The position numbers and the translations under genes are program-made. From contig NZ_JAFFQY010000005.1 of the NCBI RefSeq assembly GCF_017311575.1, forward strand, positions 79,236 to 143,235: a stretch of 64,000 nt of DNA, read 5' to 3'. Positions 1 to 8,394 of the stretch are shown here, piece after piece. This stretch comes from Roseococcus thiosulfatophilus (lineage in GTDB: Bacteria > Pseudomonadota > Alphaproteobacteria > Acetobacterales > Acetobacteraceae). The number at the start of each line of letters is the position of its first letter. Position 1 is the stretch's first letter. The notes below the pieces were generated by a model. It was not told where the DNA came from, did not search any database, and saw only the letters and a program-made list of their open reading frames with translations.

Positions 1-1
1 G

Positions 2-508
2 GACCATCTCCGCACCGCCAGCGGCGCCGAGATCTCGCCCTGGTATGTGCTGGACTATCCCGACTGGTGCTCGGTGGTGCCGCTCACGGCGGATGGCCGG
101 GTGGTGATGATCCGGCAATGGCGCCACGCGGCCCAGTGCTGGAGCCTGGAACTGCCCGGCGGCGTGATGGACGCGGCCGACGCCGACCCCCTGGCCGCCG
201 CGCGCCGCGAATTGCTGGAGGAGACGGGCTATGGCGGCGGCGCATGGCGCGCGCTCTATGCCGCCCCGCCCAACCCCGCCATCCAGACCAACCGGCTGCA
301 TGTGGTGCTGGCCACCGGGGTGGACCGCATCTCGCCGCCCACGCCGGAGCCGGGCGAGGCCATCCGCGTGGAACTGCACGACCCTGCCAGCCTGCTCGCG
401 GCCCTGCCGCGGGGCGCGCTGGGCCAGGCCATGCATGTGGGCGCCCTTGTCCTGGGCCTGCAAGCGGCCGGGTGGCTGCGCTGCGAGGTCACTCCGCCCG
501 GATCGTGA
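2..508 (+). CDS. Nudix hydrolase, 5' end outside the window
   Basis: The reading frame is open from the first bases of the window, so the true start lies upstream. The GTG at 47 is unlikely to be the start, because the preceding residues (SPWYVLDYPDW) already look like the N-terminal beta sheet of a Nudix domain. The second half of the Nudix box is clear (RRELLEETGY). The first half is irregular: residues between the GG and the RRE are slightly expanded and an acidic Asp stands where the first Glu is expected. Nudix enzymes of this type hydrolyse nucleoside-diphosphate derivatives such as ADP-ribose; the substrate here is unknown. The gene converges on the SDR gene and overlaps its 3' end by 20 bp. 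Confidence 0.8.
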   Translation, partial: DHLRTASGAEISPWYVLDYPDWCSVVPLTADGRVVMIRQWRHAAQCWSLELPGGVMDAADADPLAAARRELLEETGYGGGAWRALYAAPPNPAIQTNRLHVVLATGVDRISPPTPEPGEAIRVELHDPASLLAALPRGALGQAMHVGALVLGLQAAGWLRCEVTPPGS

Positions 509-1262
509 AGCGCAGCACCCGCGCTGCGCGATCATTCAGCGGCGCGGGCAGCAGCGCCAGCAGCCGCAGCAGCCAGCCCAGCGGTGCGGGGATGATGGCG
601 CGCCCCCGGCCCCGCCGGATGGCGCGGGCGATGCGCGCCGCCATGGCCTCCAGCGACAGCTTGCCCGGATGGGCACCCTGGAAGCGATCACTCATCTCGC
701 TCGTGAAGAAGCCCGGGGCCACGCAGGTGACGCCCACGCCCAGCGGCGCAAGCCGCGCGCGCAGCGCCTCGCCATAGGCCCAGAGCCCGGCCTTGGAGGC
801 CGAATAGGCCGGGCTGTCCGGCAACCCCTGGAAGCCCGCGACCGAGCCGATCAGCACCACGCGCCCCGCCCGCCGCGCCACCAATCCGGGCAGCAGCGGC
901 TCCACCGTGTTGATCACGCCCACCAAATTCACGCCCAGCACGCGCTCGGCGCTGGCCCAGCCCTCCAGCCCGCCATCGGGGCGTGTTCCGCCGGTCACGC
1001 CCGCATTGGCGATGACGAGGGTGAAGGGGTGCGCCGCCTCCCATTCCGCCAGCAGCGCGGCGAGGCGCGGGGCGTCGCGCACGTCGCAGAGGGCGGTGGC
1101 GACGGTGGCGCCGCGCGCCGCGCATTCCTCCGCCACGCGCGCCAGCGCCGCGCCATCCCGCGCCAGCAGGCAGAGATGCGCGCCGGGCGCGGAAAATTCC
1201 CGCGCCAGTGCCGCCCCCAACCCGCGCGAGGCGCCGGTGATGAGGATGTTCAGCGCTGCCAC
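489..1262 (-). CDS. Short-chain dehydrogenase/reductase (SDR)
   Basis: A 257-aa classical SDR. Visible motifs are the Rossmann glycine motif TGASRGLG near the N-terminus, NAG in the central strand, the Ser of the GSVAG segment and the catalytic YSASK. Classical SDRs are cytoplasmic NAD(P)(H)-dependent oxidoreductases; the substrate cannot be read from sequence. I chose GTG at 1262 because it places the start five residues before the first beta strand (ILITGA) and gives a 13-bp overlap with the end of the upstream KpsC-like gene, which suggests translational coupling. Longer starts would only add residues encoded within the neighbouring gene. The link to polysaccharide metabolism is only by position. 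Confidence 0.85.
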   Translation of the reverse strand: MAALNILITGASRGLGAALAREFSAPGAHLCLLARDGAALARVAEECAARGATVATALCDVRDAPRLAALLAEWEAAHPFTLVIANAGVTGGTRPDGGLEGWASAERVLGVNLVGVINTVEPLLPGLVARRAGRVVLIGSVAGFQGLPDSPAYSASKAGLWAYGEALRARLAPLGVGVTCVAPGFFTSEMSDRFQGAHPGKLSLEAMAARIARAIRRGRGRAIIPAPLGWLLRLLALLPAPLNDRAARVLRFTIRAE

Positions 1263-2536
1263 AGCCCGAAATGCCGCACCTGGCGCAGCAGCCAGCCCTG
1301 CGGCCGCCACCACAGCCGGTCATAGAGGCGCCGCCCGGTGGAGGGGGGTTGCCAGGCCTCGCGCTGCGCCAGCCGGTCCAGCAAGGTCTCGGGCGGGCAG
1401 GGCAGGCCGGTCACGGGGTCGGTGTAGCGCGGGTAGAGCAGCAGGGCGCCGGCCACCAATGCATCCAGGCAGAGCGGGCGGCCACGGCGCGGCGGGGGCC
1501 TGCGGTCCGTGGTCAGCCCCCAGCCGGCATAGAAGGGCTGGCCATAGGTGGTGACTCGAAGGCCCCGCAGCAGCGCCTCGAACCCGGCCAGGCTGGTGAG
1601 GGTGTGCACCTCGTCCACCTGGGCGAAGAGGGCGGCGATGTCGCCCTCGGGCAGGAATATGTCGGCGAAGGCCAGCGCCTCGCGCCGGGTCACGTAGCCA
1701 CGGCGATAGCCCGTCTGCACGTCCGGATGCGGGCGATAGGCGATCCAGGCGCCGGGATTGGCCGCCCGCACCGCCTCCAGCAGGTCGAGGTTGCGGCGGA
1801 TGCCCGCACCCCCCAGCCGCACGGAGGCATCGTCCTCCACCTGGCCCGGCACCAGGATGCGGGTTCGCCCGCCCGTCGCTTCCGGCAGAAGCGGCCCCTT
1901 GCCGCCGCCCAGATTGTACTTCGTCAGGCCCAGCGCCACGACGCGGTCGCGGAAGGCGCGTGCGCGCTCCAGCAGGTCCGGCGGGAAGTCGGCGCTGGTG
2001 AGGATGCGTTCCAGCAGGCTCTGCGCCCCCGGGTCGTAATGCGGCACATAGGGGTCTACGCAGAGCGAACCCGCGGTGACGAAGTTCACCCCCAGCCCGA
2101 CCGAGCGCAGGAAGCCATCCTCCACATGCAGCAACGGCACGCCCGCCGCCGCGCAGCGGGCCGCGAAGCCGGGCGGCAGGCGGGTGGCCCAGGCGGCGAT
2201 GGCGCCCGTGCCGGGATGGCGCAGCGCCAGCGCCAGCGCCGCTTCCGCCGAGGCGGCGAAGGGCGGCGCGCCCGCCGGCCCCGTGAAGGCGGCGCGCATG
2301 GCGCCCTGCTTCCAGCGGTCCATGCCGAGCAGCGCCGCCACCTGCGCGTTCTCGGCCGCGCGGTCGTGCCAGAGTTCGCGCAGCAACTCCGCGCCGCCCG
2401 GCGGAAGGGGCCGGCCCGAGAAGGGGTCCGCCCAGCCGCCCCCGGCGTGCGGCCGCAGCGCGGCCCGCCATGCCTCCGGCATTTCGGTCAGGTCGGCGGC
2501 GGACTGCAACATGCGGCGGGGCCTGCCTTTCAGCAT
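1250..2536 (-). CDS. Capsular polysaccharide Kdo transferase, one KpsC-like module
   Basis: A 428-aa protein of the Capsule_synth family (PF05159). Recognisable KpsC motifs are VEDGFLRS followed by GLG, HYDPG, KYNLGGGKG, VPGQVEDDASV, YRPHPDV, TSLAGFEALLRG and PFYAGWGLT. KpsC and KpsS are cytoplasmic Kdo transferases that build the poly-Kdo linker between a phospholipid and group 2/3 capsule. E. coli KpsC has two modules in about 675 residues; this protein has one. It is divergent from the kpsM-T-E-D export genes, which supports a role in capsule assembly. No KpsS-like second gene is in the window. It probably shares a promoter region with the lipoprotein gene, where an AT-rich patch lies at about 2556-2563. 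Confidence 0.85.
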   Translation of the reverse strand: MLKGRPRRMLQSAADLTEMPEAWRAALRPHAGGGWADPFSGRPLPPGGAELLRELWHDRAAENAQVAALLGMDRWKQGAMRAAFTGPAGAPPFAASAEAALALALRHPGTGAIAAWATRLPPGFAARCAAAGVPLLHVEDGFLRSVGLGVNFVTAGSLCVDPYVPHYDPGAQSLLERILTSADFPPDLLERARAFRDRVVALGLTKYNLGGGKGPLLPEATGGRTRILVPGQVEDDASVRLGGAGIRRNLDLLEAVRAANPGAWIAYRPHPDVQTGYRRGYVTRREALAFADIFLPEGDIAALFAQVDEVHTLTSLAGFEALLRGLRVTTYGQPFYAGWGLTTDRRPPPRRGRPLCLDALVAGALLLYPRYTDPVTGLPCPPETLLDRLAQREAWQPPSTGRRLYDRLWWRPQGWLLRQVRHFGLWQR

Positions 2537-2613
2537 TTGCGGAGGGCGCAGGGCCGATATATGTCTTCGTGCCGATGGTCGGCCAGCCCGACCGCGTTCC
2601 TTTCATAAGGAAA

Positions 2614-3000
2614 GTGCCTTTGCGGACCCCCATTCTTCCCCTGCTGCTTGTCGCGGGCCTTCTTTCAGGGTGTGGAACCAGCGCGGCGCGCTTCCTGCCG
2701 CTGGACTTCAGCGGCTCCCAGGCCGGCAACCCCGCGGTCGGGCCTGGCGCCGCCGCGGCCGCCGTGTCGCAGCCCGAGGACCCTCTGGCGCTCTTCGCCG
2801 CTTCGGCCCGCCCGGGCCAGCCTGGCACGGTGCAGGGCCAGCCGGCGCGCCTCGTGCGCGTCTACAACGCGGCCAGCGGGCGCGAGTGCCGCGAGGTCCT
2901 GCTGGGCTCCGGCGCCACGGAGCGCACGGCGGTGGCCTGCCGCACGCCGGAGGGCAGCTTCGTCGCCGCGCGCCCGCTGCTGCGAGGGAGCGCGCGCTAG
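2614..3000 (+). CDS. Small putative outer-membrane lipoprotein upstream of kpsM
   Basis: About 128 aa with a basic n-region, a Leu-rich hydrophobic core and the lipobox LSGC, so the mature protein should be lipidated at Cys20. The mature part has a Pro/Ala/Gly-rich linker and a small C-terminal module with CREV and AVACRTPEG, reminiscent of the C-terminal end of 17-kDa surface-antigen proteins. That resemblance is an impression, not a family call. The start is uncertain: GTG 2614 is used, but TTG 2620 fits the AAGGAAA ribosome-binding site at 2607-2613 better, and ATG 2575 is also in frame. Its stop is immediately followed by the kpsM start, so the two are cotranscribed. A role in capsule export is inferred from position. 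Confidence 0.7.
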   Translation: MPLRTPILPLLLVAGLLSGCGTSAARFLPLDFSGSQAGNPAVGPGAAAAAVSQPEDPLALFAASARPGQPGTVQGQPARLVRVYNAASGRECREVLLGSGATERTAVACRTPEGSFVAARPLLRGSAR

Positions 3001-3807
3001 GTGGCGATGCCGCCCACCACCCTCGAGGACCGGAGCTTCACCCGCGCCCTCAGGGTGCAGCTGGGCGTGCTGGGCGCGCTGATGATGCGCGACCTGCACA
3101 CCCGCTATGGGCGGCGCAACCTCGGCTTCCTCTGGCTCTTCGTGGAGCCGGCGATCCTGGGCCTGCTGGTGGGGACGATGCGCGTCCTGCGTGACCGCGT
3201 GATTCCGGGCGGCATCAACGTCATCGCCTTCGCCGTGATCGGCTACATCATCTACTACGTGTTCCGAGGCATCGTGGGGCGCGCGCCCTCGGCGGCCGAG
3301 CAGAACGAGCCCCTGCTCTGGCACGCCCGCGTCACCCTCGAGGATGTCATGATCTCCCGCACCCTGCTGGAGACGGCGGCCGTGATGCTCGCGACCGTCG
3401 TGTTCCTCGTCGCCATCGGCCTCTATTTCGACGAGTGGCCGACCAGCTGGGTGCAGATGGGCGTGGGCATCGTCATGATGGGGCTGCTCGCGCATGGCGT
3501 GGCGATGATCGTGCTGGCGCTGACCCAGTTCGGCCAGGGCGTGGTGGAACGCATCACCCACCCGCTGCTCTACATCTCGATCGTGTTCACGGGCGTTTTC
3601 TACATGGTGTGGTGGATGCCCTATAAGTTCCAGGCCATCACGCTGCTCCTGCCCATCATCCATATCTTCGAATTCGTGCGCGAGGGGCAGTTCGGGCCCG
3701 GCCAGCCCTACCACTACAACCTGGGCTATGTCTGGGTCTGGATCATCGCGCTCAATGTCTATGGCGGCTTCGCGCTCCGCCGCGCCAAGCCGCATCTCGA
3801 GGTGTGA
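3001..3807 (+). CDS. kpsM: Capsule ABC exporter permease KpsM
   Basis: A 268-aa ABC-2 type membrane protein. The N-terminal cytoplasmic segment with MMRDLHTRYGRRNLGFLW is typical of KpsM/Wzm-like polysaccharide exporters, followed by about six hydrophobic segments. With KpsT it forms the inner-membrane transporter that moves lipid-linked capsule out of the cytoplasm. The start is GTG directly after the lipoprotein stop codon; ATG at 3007 is an alternative only two codons in. kpsT follows after 9 bp. Order and sequence both fit an ABC-dependent (group 2/3-like) capsule system. Confidence 0.9.
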   Translation: MAMPPTTLEDRSFTRALRVQLGVLGALMMRDLHTRYGRRNLGFLWLFVEPAILGLLVGTMRVLRDRVIPGGINVIAFAVIGYIIYYVFRGIVGRAPSAAEQNEPLLWHARVTLEDVMISRTLLETAAVMLATVVFLVAIGLYFDEWPTSWVQMGVGIVMMGLLAHGVAMIVLALTQFGQGVVERITHPLLYISIVFTGVFYMVWWMPYKFQAITLLLPIIHIFEFVREGQFGPGQPYHYNLGYVWVWIIALNVYGGFALRRAKPHLEV

Positions 3808-3816
3808 GGGGCGGCC

Positions 3817-4464
3817 GTGCTGAGGCTCACCTCCGTCCGCAAGACCTTTGTTGATGGCGGCCTCGTGCGGGAGGTGCTGCGCGGCGTGAACGCCACCTTC
3901 CAGGTGGGCGACACCGTGGGCATCCTGGGGCGCAACGGCGCGGGCAAGTCCACGCTGATGCGGATCCTGGCCGGGGTGGAGAAGCCGAGCTCGGGCCTGA
4001 TCGAGCGGCACATGTCGGTCTCCTGGCCGCTGGGCTATTCCGGCGGCGTGCACCCCGCCCTGACCGGCGCGGACAATGCCCGCTTCATCGCCCGCATCTA
4101 CGGCCGGCCCTCGGAGTGGACAGTGGATTTCGTGCGCGACTTCGCCGAGCTGGACGAGGAGATCCATGCCCCGGTGCGGACCTACTCCTCCGGCATGAAG
4201 TCGCGGCTCAGTTTCGCGCTGTCGCTCGCGGTGGACTTCGACTGCTATCTGCTGGACGAGATCACTTCGGCCGGCGATGCGCGGTTCAACGCGAAGTGCC
4301 AGCAGGCCCTGCTGTCACGCCGGCGCCGCAGCGCCTTGATCCTGGTGTCGCACAACGCCGATACGGTGCGGACTTTCTGCCGCTATGCGGCCGTCTTGAA
4401 CGGAGGTAGGCTGCACTTTCATGAAAATATGGACGAAGCTTTCCGCGTCTATGAGCAACTCTAG
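3817..4464 (+). CDS. kpsT: Capsule ABC exporter ATPase KpsT
   Basis: A 215-aa ABC ATPase. Walker A is GRNGAGKS at residues 38-45, the signature is SSGMK near 124-128 and Walker B is CYLLDE near 143-148, followed by a switch His in VSHN. The short length and the substituted signature (SSGMK instead of LSGGQ) are typical of KpsT/BexA polysaccharide exporters. It powers capsule export through KpsM. The start is GTG; a GAGGGG ribosome-binding site overlaps the end of kpsM. Its last 14 bases overlap the preferred kpsE start. Confidence 0.92.
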   Translation: MLRLTSVRKTFVDGGLVREVLRGVNATFQVGDTVGILGRNGAGKSTLMRILAGVEKPSSGLIERHMSVSWPLGYSGGVHPALTGADNARFIARIYGRPSEWTVDFVRDFAELDEEIHAPVRTYSSGMKSRLSFALSLAVDFDCYLLDEITSAGDARFNAKCQQALLSRRRRSALILVSHNADTVRTFCRYAAVLNGGRLHFHENMDEAFRVYEQL

Positions 4465-5776
4465 CGCGGGCGGCTCCCGTTCGGGCGGCTCCCGTTCCCG
4501 TGGCTCCGGCACGGGCTCGGCCGATGCGCGGATGGGAGGTGCGGCGCCACAGCGCCTGCCGCCCAGCGGGCTTCGCATGCAGCCAGCCCTGGGCGGCACG
4601 GCGGGGCGCATGTCCCGTGGCCGGCCGCCGGGCATCGAGCTCGGCTTCCCTTCCGGCGCCATGGCCGCCGACACGCCCCGGCGCCGGCTGAGCGCGATAC
4701 TGCGGCAATACCCCTACACCTTCGCCGTCATCCTGCCGACCCTGCTGACCGCGCTGTATCTGTTCTTCTACGCGACGCCGCAATACATCTCGGAGAGCCG
4801 CTTCCAGATCAAGACGCAGTCCAGCATGACCGCGACGCTGGGCATGGAGCTGATGGGCGGCCGCTCCGGCATCGGGTCCAGCGAGAGCGAGAACGCCGTG
4901 CGCGACCACCTGCTCTCGCACGACGCGCTGCGCGCGGTCCGGGAGCGGATGGACCTGATCGCGGTGTTCCGGCCTCCGCACGCCGACATCTACTCGCGCC
5001 TCTGGTGGTCCAACCCCTCGGCCGAGCGCCTGCTCGACCATTTCCGCCACCAGGTGCAGGTGGTGCCCGACGCCTATACCGGCATCGTCACCCTGACGGC
5101 GCGGACCTATTCGCCCGCGCAGAGTCAGGAACTGGCCCGCAGCCTGCTCGAGATCGGCGAGGAATGGGTCACCCGCGTGAACCAGCGCATGCTGGACGAG
5201 ACGCTGCGCGCCTCGCGCGAGGTGGTCGAGCGTGCCGAGCGCCGCGTGACCGAGGTCGCGGCGGCGGTGACGGAGTTCCGCCAGCGCGAACTGGCGCTGA
5301 ACCCGACGCGCTCGGCCGAACTGGCCGTGGGCACCATCGGTGGGCTGGAGAGCGAGGCCACCCGCCTGCGTTCCGAACTGCAGCAGGCGCAGGCCTTCAC
5401 CCGGCCCAACGCCCCGCTGATCCAGAACCTGCGCAGCCGGATCGCCGCCATCGAGGTGCAGATCCGCGAGGAACGCGCGCGGCTGTCCAACGCCGACCAG
5501 GGCGTGACGCAGCAGGTGGCGGGCTTCGAGCGCCTGGTGCTGGAGCAGGACCTGGCCAATCGGGGCCTGGCCGCCGCCATGGCCGGGCTGGAGACCGCGA
5601 CGGCCAACGCGCAGCGCCAGCAGATCTTCCTCCAGCGCGTCGTGGAGCCGAACTATGCCGAGCGGTCGCTCTATCCGAAGCCAGTGCTGTTCACCGGCTA
5701 TGTTTTCGCCGGGCTCTCGCTGGTCTATGGGCTGTTGTGGCTGTTGGTTGCCGGGGTGAGGGAACATGCGTCTTGA
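4451..5776 (+). CDS. kpsE: Capsule export inner-membrane protein KpsE (BexC/CtrB family)
   Basis: About 441 aa. After a Gly/Ser/Arg-rich, probably disordered cytoplasmic tail of roughly 80 residues comes a membrane segment (TFAVILPTLLTALYLFFY). A large periplasmic coiled-coil region rich in Arg, Glu and Ala follows, then a second C-terminal membrane segment (VLFTGYVFAGLSLVYGLLWL). This is the standard KpsE/PCP-3 layout. In the family it links the ABC exporter to the outer-membrane channel. ATG 4451 overlaps kpsT by 14 bp and is preferred to ATG 4421, which would overlap by 44 bp. The N-terminal tail contains a short repeated GGSRS motif that is longer than usual for KpsE. It overlaps kpsD by 11 bp. 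Confidence 0.88.
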   Translation: MSNSSAGGSRSGGSRSRGSGTGSADARMGGAAPQRLPPSGLRMQPALGGTAGRMSRGRPPGIELGFPSGAMAADTPRRRLSAILRQYPYTFAVILPTLLTALYLFFYATPQYISESRFQIKTQSSMTATLGMELMGGRSGIGSSESENAVRDHLLSHDALRAVRERMDLIAVFRPPHADIYSRLWWSNPSAERLLDHFRHQVQVVPDAYTGIVTLTARTYSPAQSQELARSLLEIGEEWVTRVNQRMLDETLRASREVVERAERRVTEVAAAVTEFRQRELALNPTRSAELAVGTIGGLESEATRLRSELQQAQAFTRPNAPLIQNLRSRIAAIEVQIREERARLSNADQGVTQQVAGFERLVLEQDLANRGLAAAMAGLETATANAQRQQIFLQRVVEPNYAERSLYPKPVLFTGYVFAGLSLVYGLLWLLVAGVREHAS

Positions 5777-7529
5777 TTGGAACTTCCTGGGGGCGCTCGC
5801 CGCCTGCCTGTTCGCGGCATCGGGCGCCTTCGCCCAGGCGGGGCTGACACCCCAGCAGGCGATGCAGCTGCGCGCCGCCCAGGGGCAGGGGCAGGGCCAG
5901 GGGCCGGGCGGTGGCGCTGCGGTGCAGGGGCTGATGCTGGGCGCGCAGCCGGGCGCCACGGGCACGGCCCGCGCCGGCACCGAGACCGAGGCCGAGGCCG
6001 GGGCCGGCATCACCCTGCCGCTCGGAGAGGGCATGCGCCCCTCCGGCGGGCCCATGGCGGTCTTCGGCGCGGCGCTTTTCACCGGCACGGCCGCCACCTC
6101 CTCCGACGCGCCCAACCCGAACTACGTCCTCTCCATCGGCGACCGGCTGAACGTGCGCGTCTGGGGCGCGGTGGAGGCCGAGGTCTCGGGCATCGTGGAC
6201 CCGGAGGGCAATTTCTTCCTGCCCAATATCGGCCCCGTGCGGGTGGCCGGCACCCGCGCCGGGGACCTGCAATCCACCATCGAGACCGAGCTGCGCCGCA
6301 TCTACACCCAGCAGGTGCAGGTCTATGCGGTGCTGACCTCGGCGCAGCGCATCGGCGTCTTCGTCACGGGCTTCGTGCGCACGCCGGGCCGGTTCAGCGG
6401 CTCCGCCGCCGACAGCGTGCTGGAATTCCTGGTGCGGGCCGGCGGGGTGGACCCCACGCGCGGCAGCTACCGCGACATCACCGTCATGCGCGGCGCGCGC
6501 CGCGTGGCGACGGTGGACCTCTACCGCTTCCTCATTGATGGCCGCCTGCCCACCCTTCGCATGCAGGAGGGCGACACGGTGCTGGTCGGCCGGCAGCGCG
6601 CCCTGGTGGGCGCCACCGGCGCGGTGCGGAACAACTTCCTCTTCGAGGTGCCCGGCCGCGTGATGTCGGGGCGCGAGCTGACGGAATATTCCCGCCCGCT
6701 GCCCGCGGCCACCAATGCCGTGATCCAGGGCAGCCGCGATGGCCGGCCCTTCTCACGCTATGTCAGCCTCAACGACTTCCAGCGCGTGACGCTGACGGAC
6801 CAGGACACCGTCACCTTCATCACCGACAGCCCCGCCCAGACCATCCGCGTGACGGTCGAGGGCAGCCGCATCGGCCCCTCCGTGCTGGTGGCGGACCGCG
6901 AGGCGACGCTGTGCCAGGCGCTGGACTACATCGCCGTGGACCCGACGCTGGCCGACACCTCCAGCGTCTTCCTGCTGCGGACCAGCGTGGCCAACCAGCA
7001 GCGGCGCGCCCTGAACGAGGCGGCGGACCGGCTGGAGCGCCAGCTCTTCACCGCCATTTCCCAGACCGCGGGTGTCGCCGCCATCCGCAACACGGAGGCG
7101 CAGCTGGTCTCGACCTATCTCCAGCGCGCCCGCACGGCCACGCCCGACGGGCGCGTGGTGGTGATGGACAGCGAGGGCCGGTGCGGCGCCCTGCGCCTGG
7201 AAGAGGGCGACGTCATCGTCATCCCGGAGCGGAGCAACACCGTCTTCGTCTCGGGTGAGGTGGGGGCGCCGCGCGCCATCATCTGGCAGCCCAACCTGCG
7301 GGCGGAGGACTACATCGCCCAGGCGGGCGGCTTCAGCGAACGCGGCAGCGCGAGCAACCTGCTGATCCGTCGCCCCTCGGGCGAGCGGGTGGTGGACCTG
7401 CGGACGCCGCTGCGCCCGGGTGACGAGATCATCGCGCTGCCGCGCCTCGATCCGCGCTACCTGCAGCTGGGCATGGACCTGACGCAGATCGTGTTCCAGA
7501 CGGCGCTGGCGGCGCGGGCGTTCCGCTAG
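5766..7529 (+). CDS. kpsD: Outer-membrane polysaccharide export protein KpsD (Wza-like)
   Basis: A 587-aa secreted protein. A signal peptide ends near AFA-QAG at about residue 24, and there is no lipobox. A Gln/Gly-rich linker follows, then a Poly_export (PES, PF02563) domain from about residue 118 (YVLSIGDRLNVRVWG, DPEGNFFLPNIGPVRVAG) and SLBB-type beta-grasp repeats (GVFVTGFVRTPGRFSG; later FVSGEVGAPRAI with AGGFSERGSASN). KpsD proteins form the periplasmic/outer-membrane channel with KpsE. The length is close to E. coli KpsD (about 560 aa) rather than Wza (about 380 aa). It is the last gene of the export operon and converges on the EamA gene 12 bp away. Confidence 0.9.
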   Translation: MRLDWNFLGALAACLFAASGAFAQAGLTPQQAMQLRAAQGQGQGQGPGGGAAVQGLMLGAQPGATGTARAGTETEAEAGAGITLPLGEGMRPSGGPMAVFGAALFTGTAATSSDAPNPNYVLSIGDRLNVRVWGAVEAEVSGIVDPEGNFFLPNIGPVRVAGTRAGDLQSTIETELRRIYTQQVQVYAVLTSAQRIGVFVTGFVRTPGRFSGSAADSVLEFLVRAGGVDPTRGSYRDITVMRGARRVATVDLYRFLIDGRLPTLRMQEGDTVLVGRQRALVGATGAVRNNFLFEVPGRVMSGRELTEYSRPLPAATNAVIQGSRDGRPFSRYVSLNDFQRVTLTDQDTVTFITDSPAQTIRVTVEGSRIGPSVLVADREATLCQALDYIAVDPTLADTSSVFLLRTSVANQQRRALNEAADRLERQLFTAISQTAGVAAIRNTEAQLVSTYLQRARTATPDGRVVVMDSEGRCGALRLEEGDVIVIPERSNTVFVSGEVGAPRAIIWQPNLRAEDYIAQAGGFSERGSASNLLIRRPSGERVVDLRTPLRPGDEIIALPRLDPRYLQLGMDLTQIVFQTALAARAFR

Positions 7530-7541
7530 GGGGCAACCGCG

Positions 7542-8390
7542 TCAGCGGGCGGTGGCGGCCAGCCAGCCGCCGCCCGCCACCAGCAGCAGGGCCACCCAGA
7601 CGGCGGGGGTGAGGCTGCCCTCGCCCCCCGCGGCCAGCAGCAGGGTGGACGCCACGGGCACCGCATAGGCCAGCGTGCCCAGAAGCCGCGGGTCGCCGCG
7701 CTTCATCCCCGCATCCCAGAGGAAGAAGGCCAGGCCCACCGGCCCCAGCCCCAGCAGCAGCGCGGCCAGGGCCTGGGTGGCGTCGGGCCAGACCGTCGCC
7801 TCGAAGCCCAGGTGGGTGAGGGCGGCCAGCAGCGCCGCGCCGCCACAGAAGCCGGCCACCGCCTCGGTCGGCACCGCGGCCAGGCGCTGGGCCGTCACCG
7901 AATACAGCGCCCAGACCACCGCGCAGCCGATGGCGCAGAGGAAGCCCAGCCACACGCTGGCCGGCGCAGCGGCCGAGAAGCCCGCCCCCCCGCCCAGCAG
8001 CAGCGCGCAGCCCGCGAAGCCCAGCGCCACCCCCAGCAGCCGCCGCGCGCCCAGCCGCAGCCCCAGGATGGGCGCCGAGAACAGCACGATCAGCAGCGGC
8101 CAGAGGTAGTTCAGCAGGTTCGCCTCGATGGCCGGGGCCAGGGCCAGGGCCGCGAAATACAGCGCGTGGTAGCCGAACAGCCCCCCCACCCCATGCGCCC
8201 AGGCGATGGGGCCCTGGCGCAGCGCCGAGAGTTGCCCGCGCGCCGCCACCACCGCGACGCCGGCCATTGCCGCCACCGCGAAGCTCATCGCCGTCAGTTG
8301 GAGGGGCGGGATGCCGGCCGCCAGCCGCGAGAGCAGCCCCAGGAAGGCCCAGAGCGCCAGCGCGCCGAGGCCGAGCAGCGTCGCGTTCAT
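7542..8390 (-). CDS. EamA/DMT family permease
   Basis: A 282-aa membrane protein with ten predicted hydrophobic segments arranged as two EamA repeats, the standard layout of drug/metabolite transporter permeases. It starts MNATLLGLGALALWAF at ATG 8390. The substrate is unknown; family members export amino acids, metabolites or drugs. It lies 4 bp after the tandem YciI gene on the same strand, so the two are probably cotranscribed. Confidence 0.85.
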   Translation of the reverse strand: MNATLLGLGALALWAFLGLLSRLAAGIPPLQLTAMSFAVAAMAGVAVVAARGQLSALRQGPIAWAHGVGGLFGYHALYFAALALAPAIEANLLNYLWPLLIVLFSAPILGLRLGARRLLGVALGFAGCALLLGGGAGFSAAAPASVWLGFLCAIGCAVVWALYSVTAQRLAAVPTEAVAGFCGGAALLAALTHLGFEATVWPDATQALAALLLGLGPVGLAFFLWDAGMKRGDPRLLGTLAYAVPVASTLLLAAGGEGSLTPAVWVALLLVAGGGWLAATAR

Positions 8391-8394
8391 GGCG

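Noticed and set aside
2470..2613. Longer N-terminus for the lipoprotein
   Set aside because: It would overlap the divergent KpsC-like gene and place over 50 residues before the signal peptide, destroying the lipoprotein layout.
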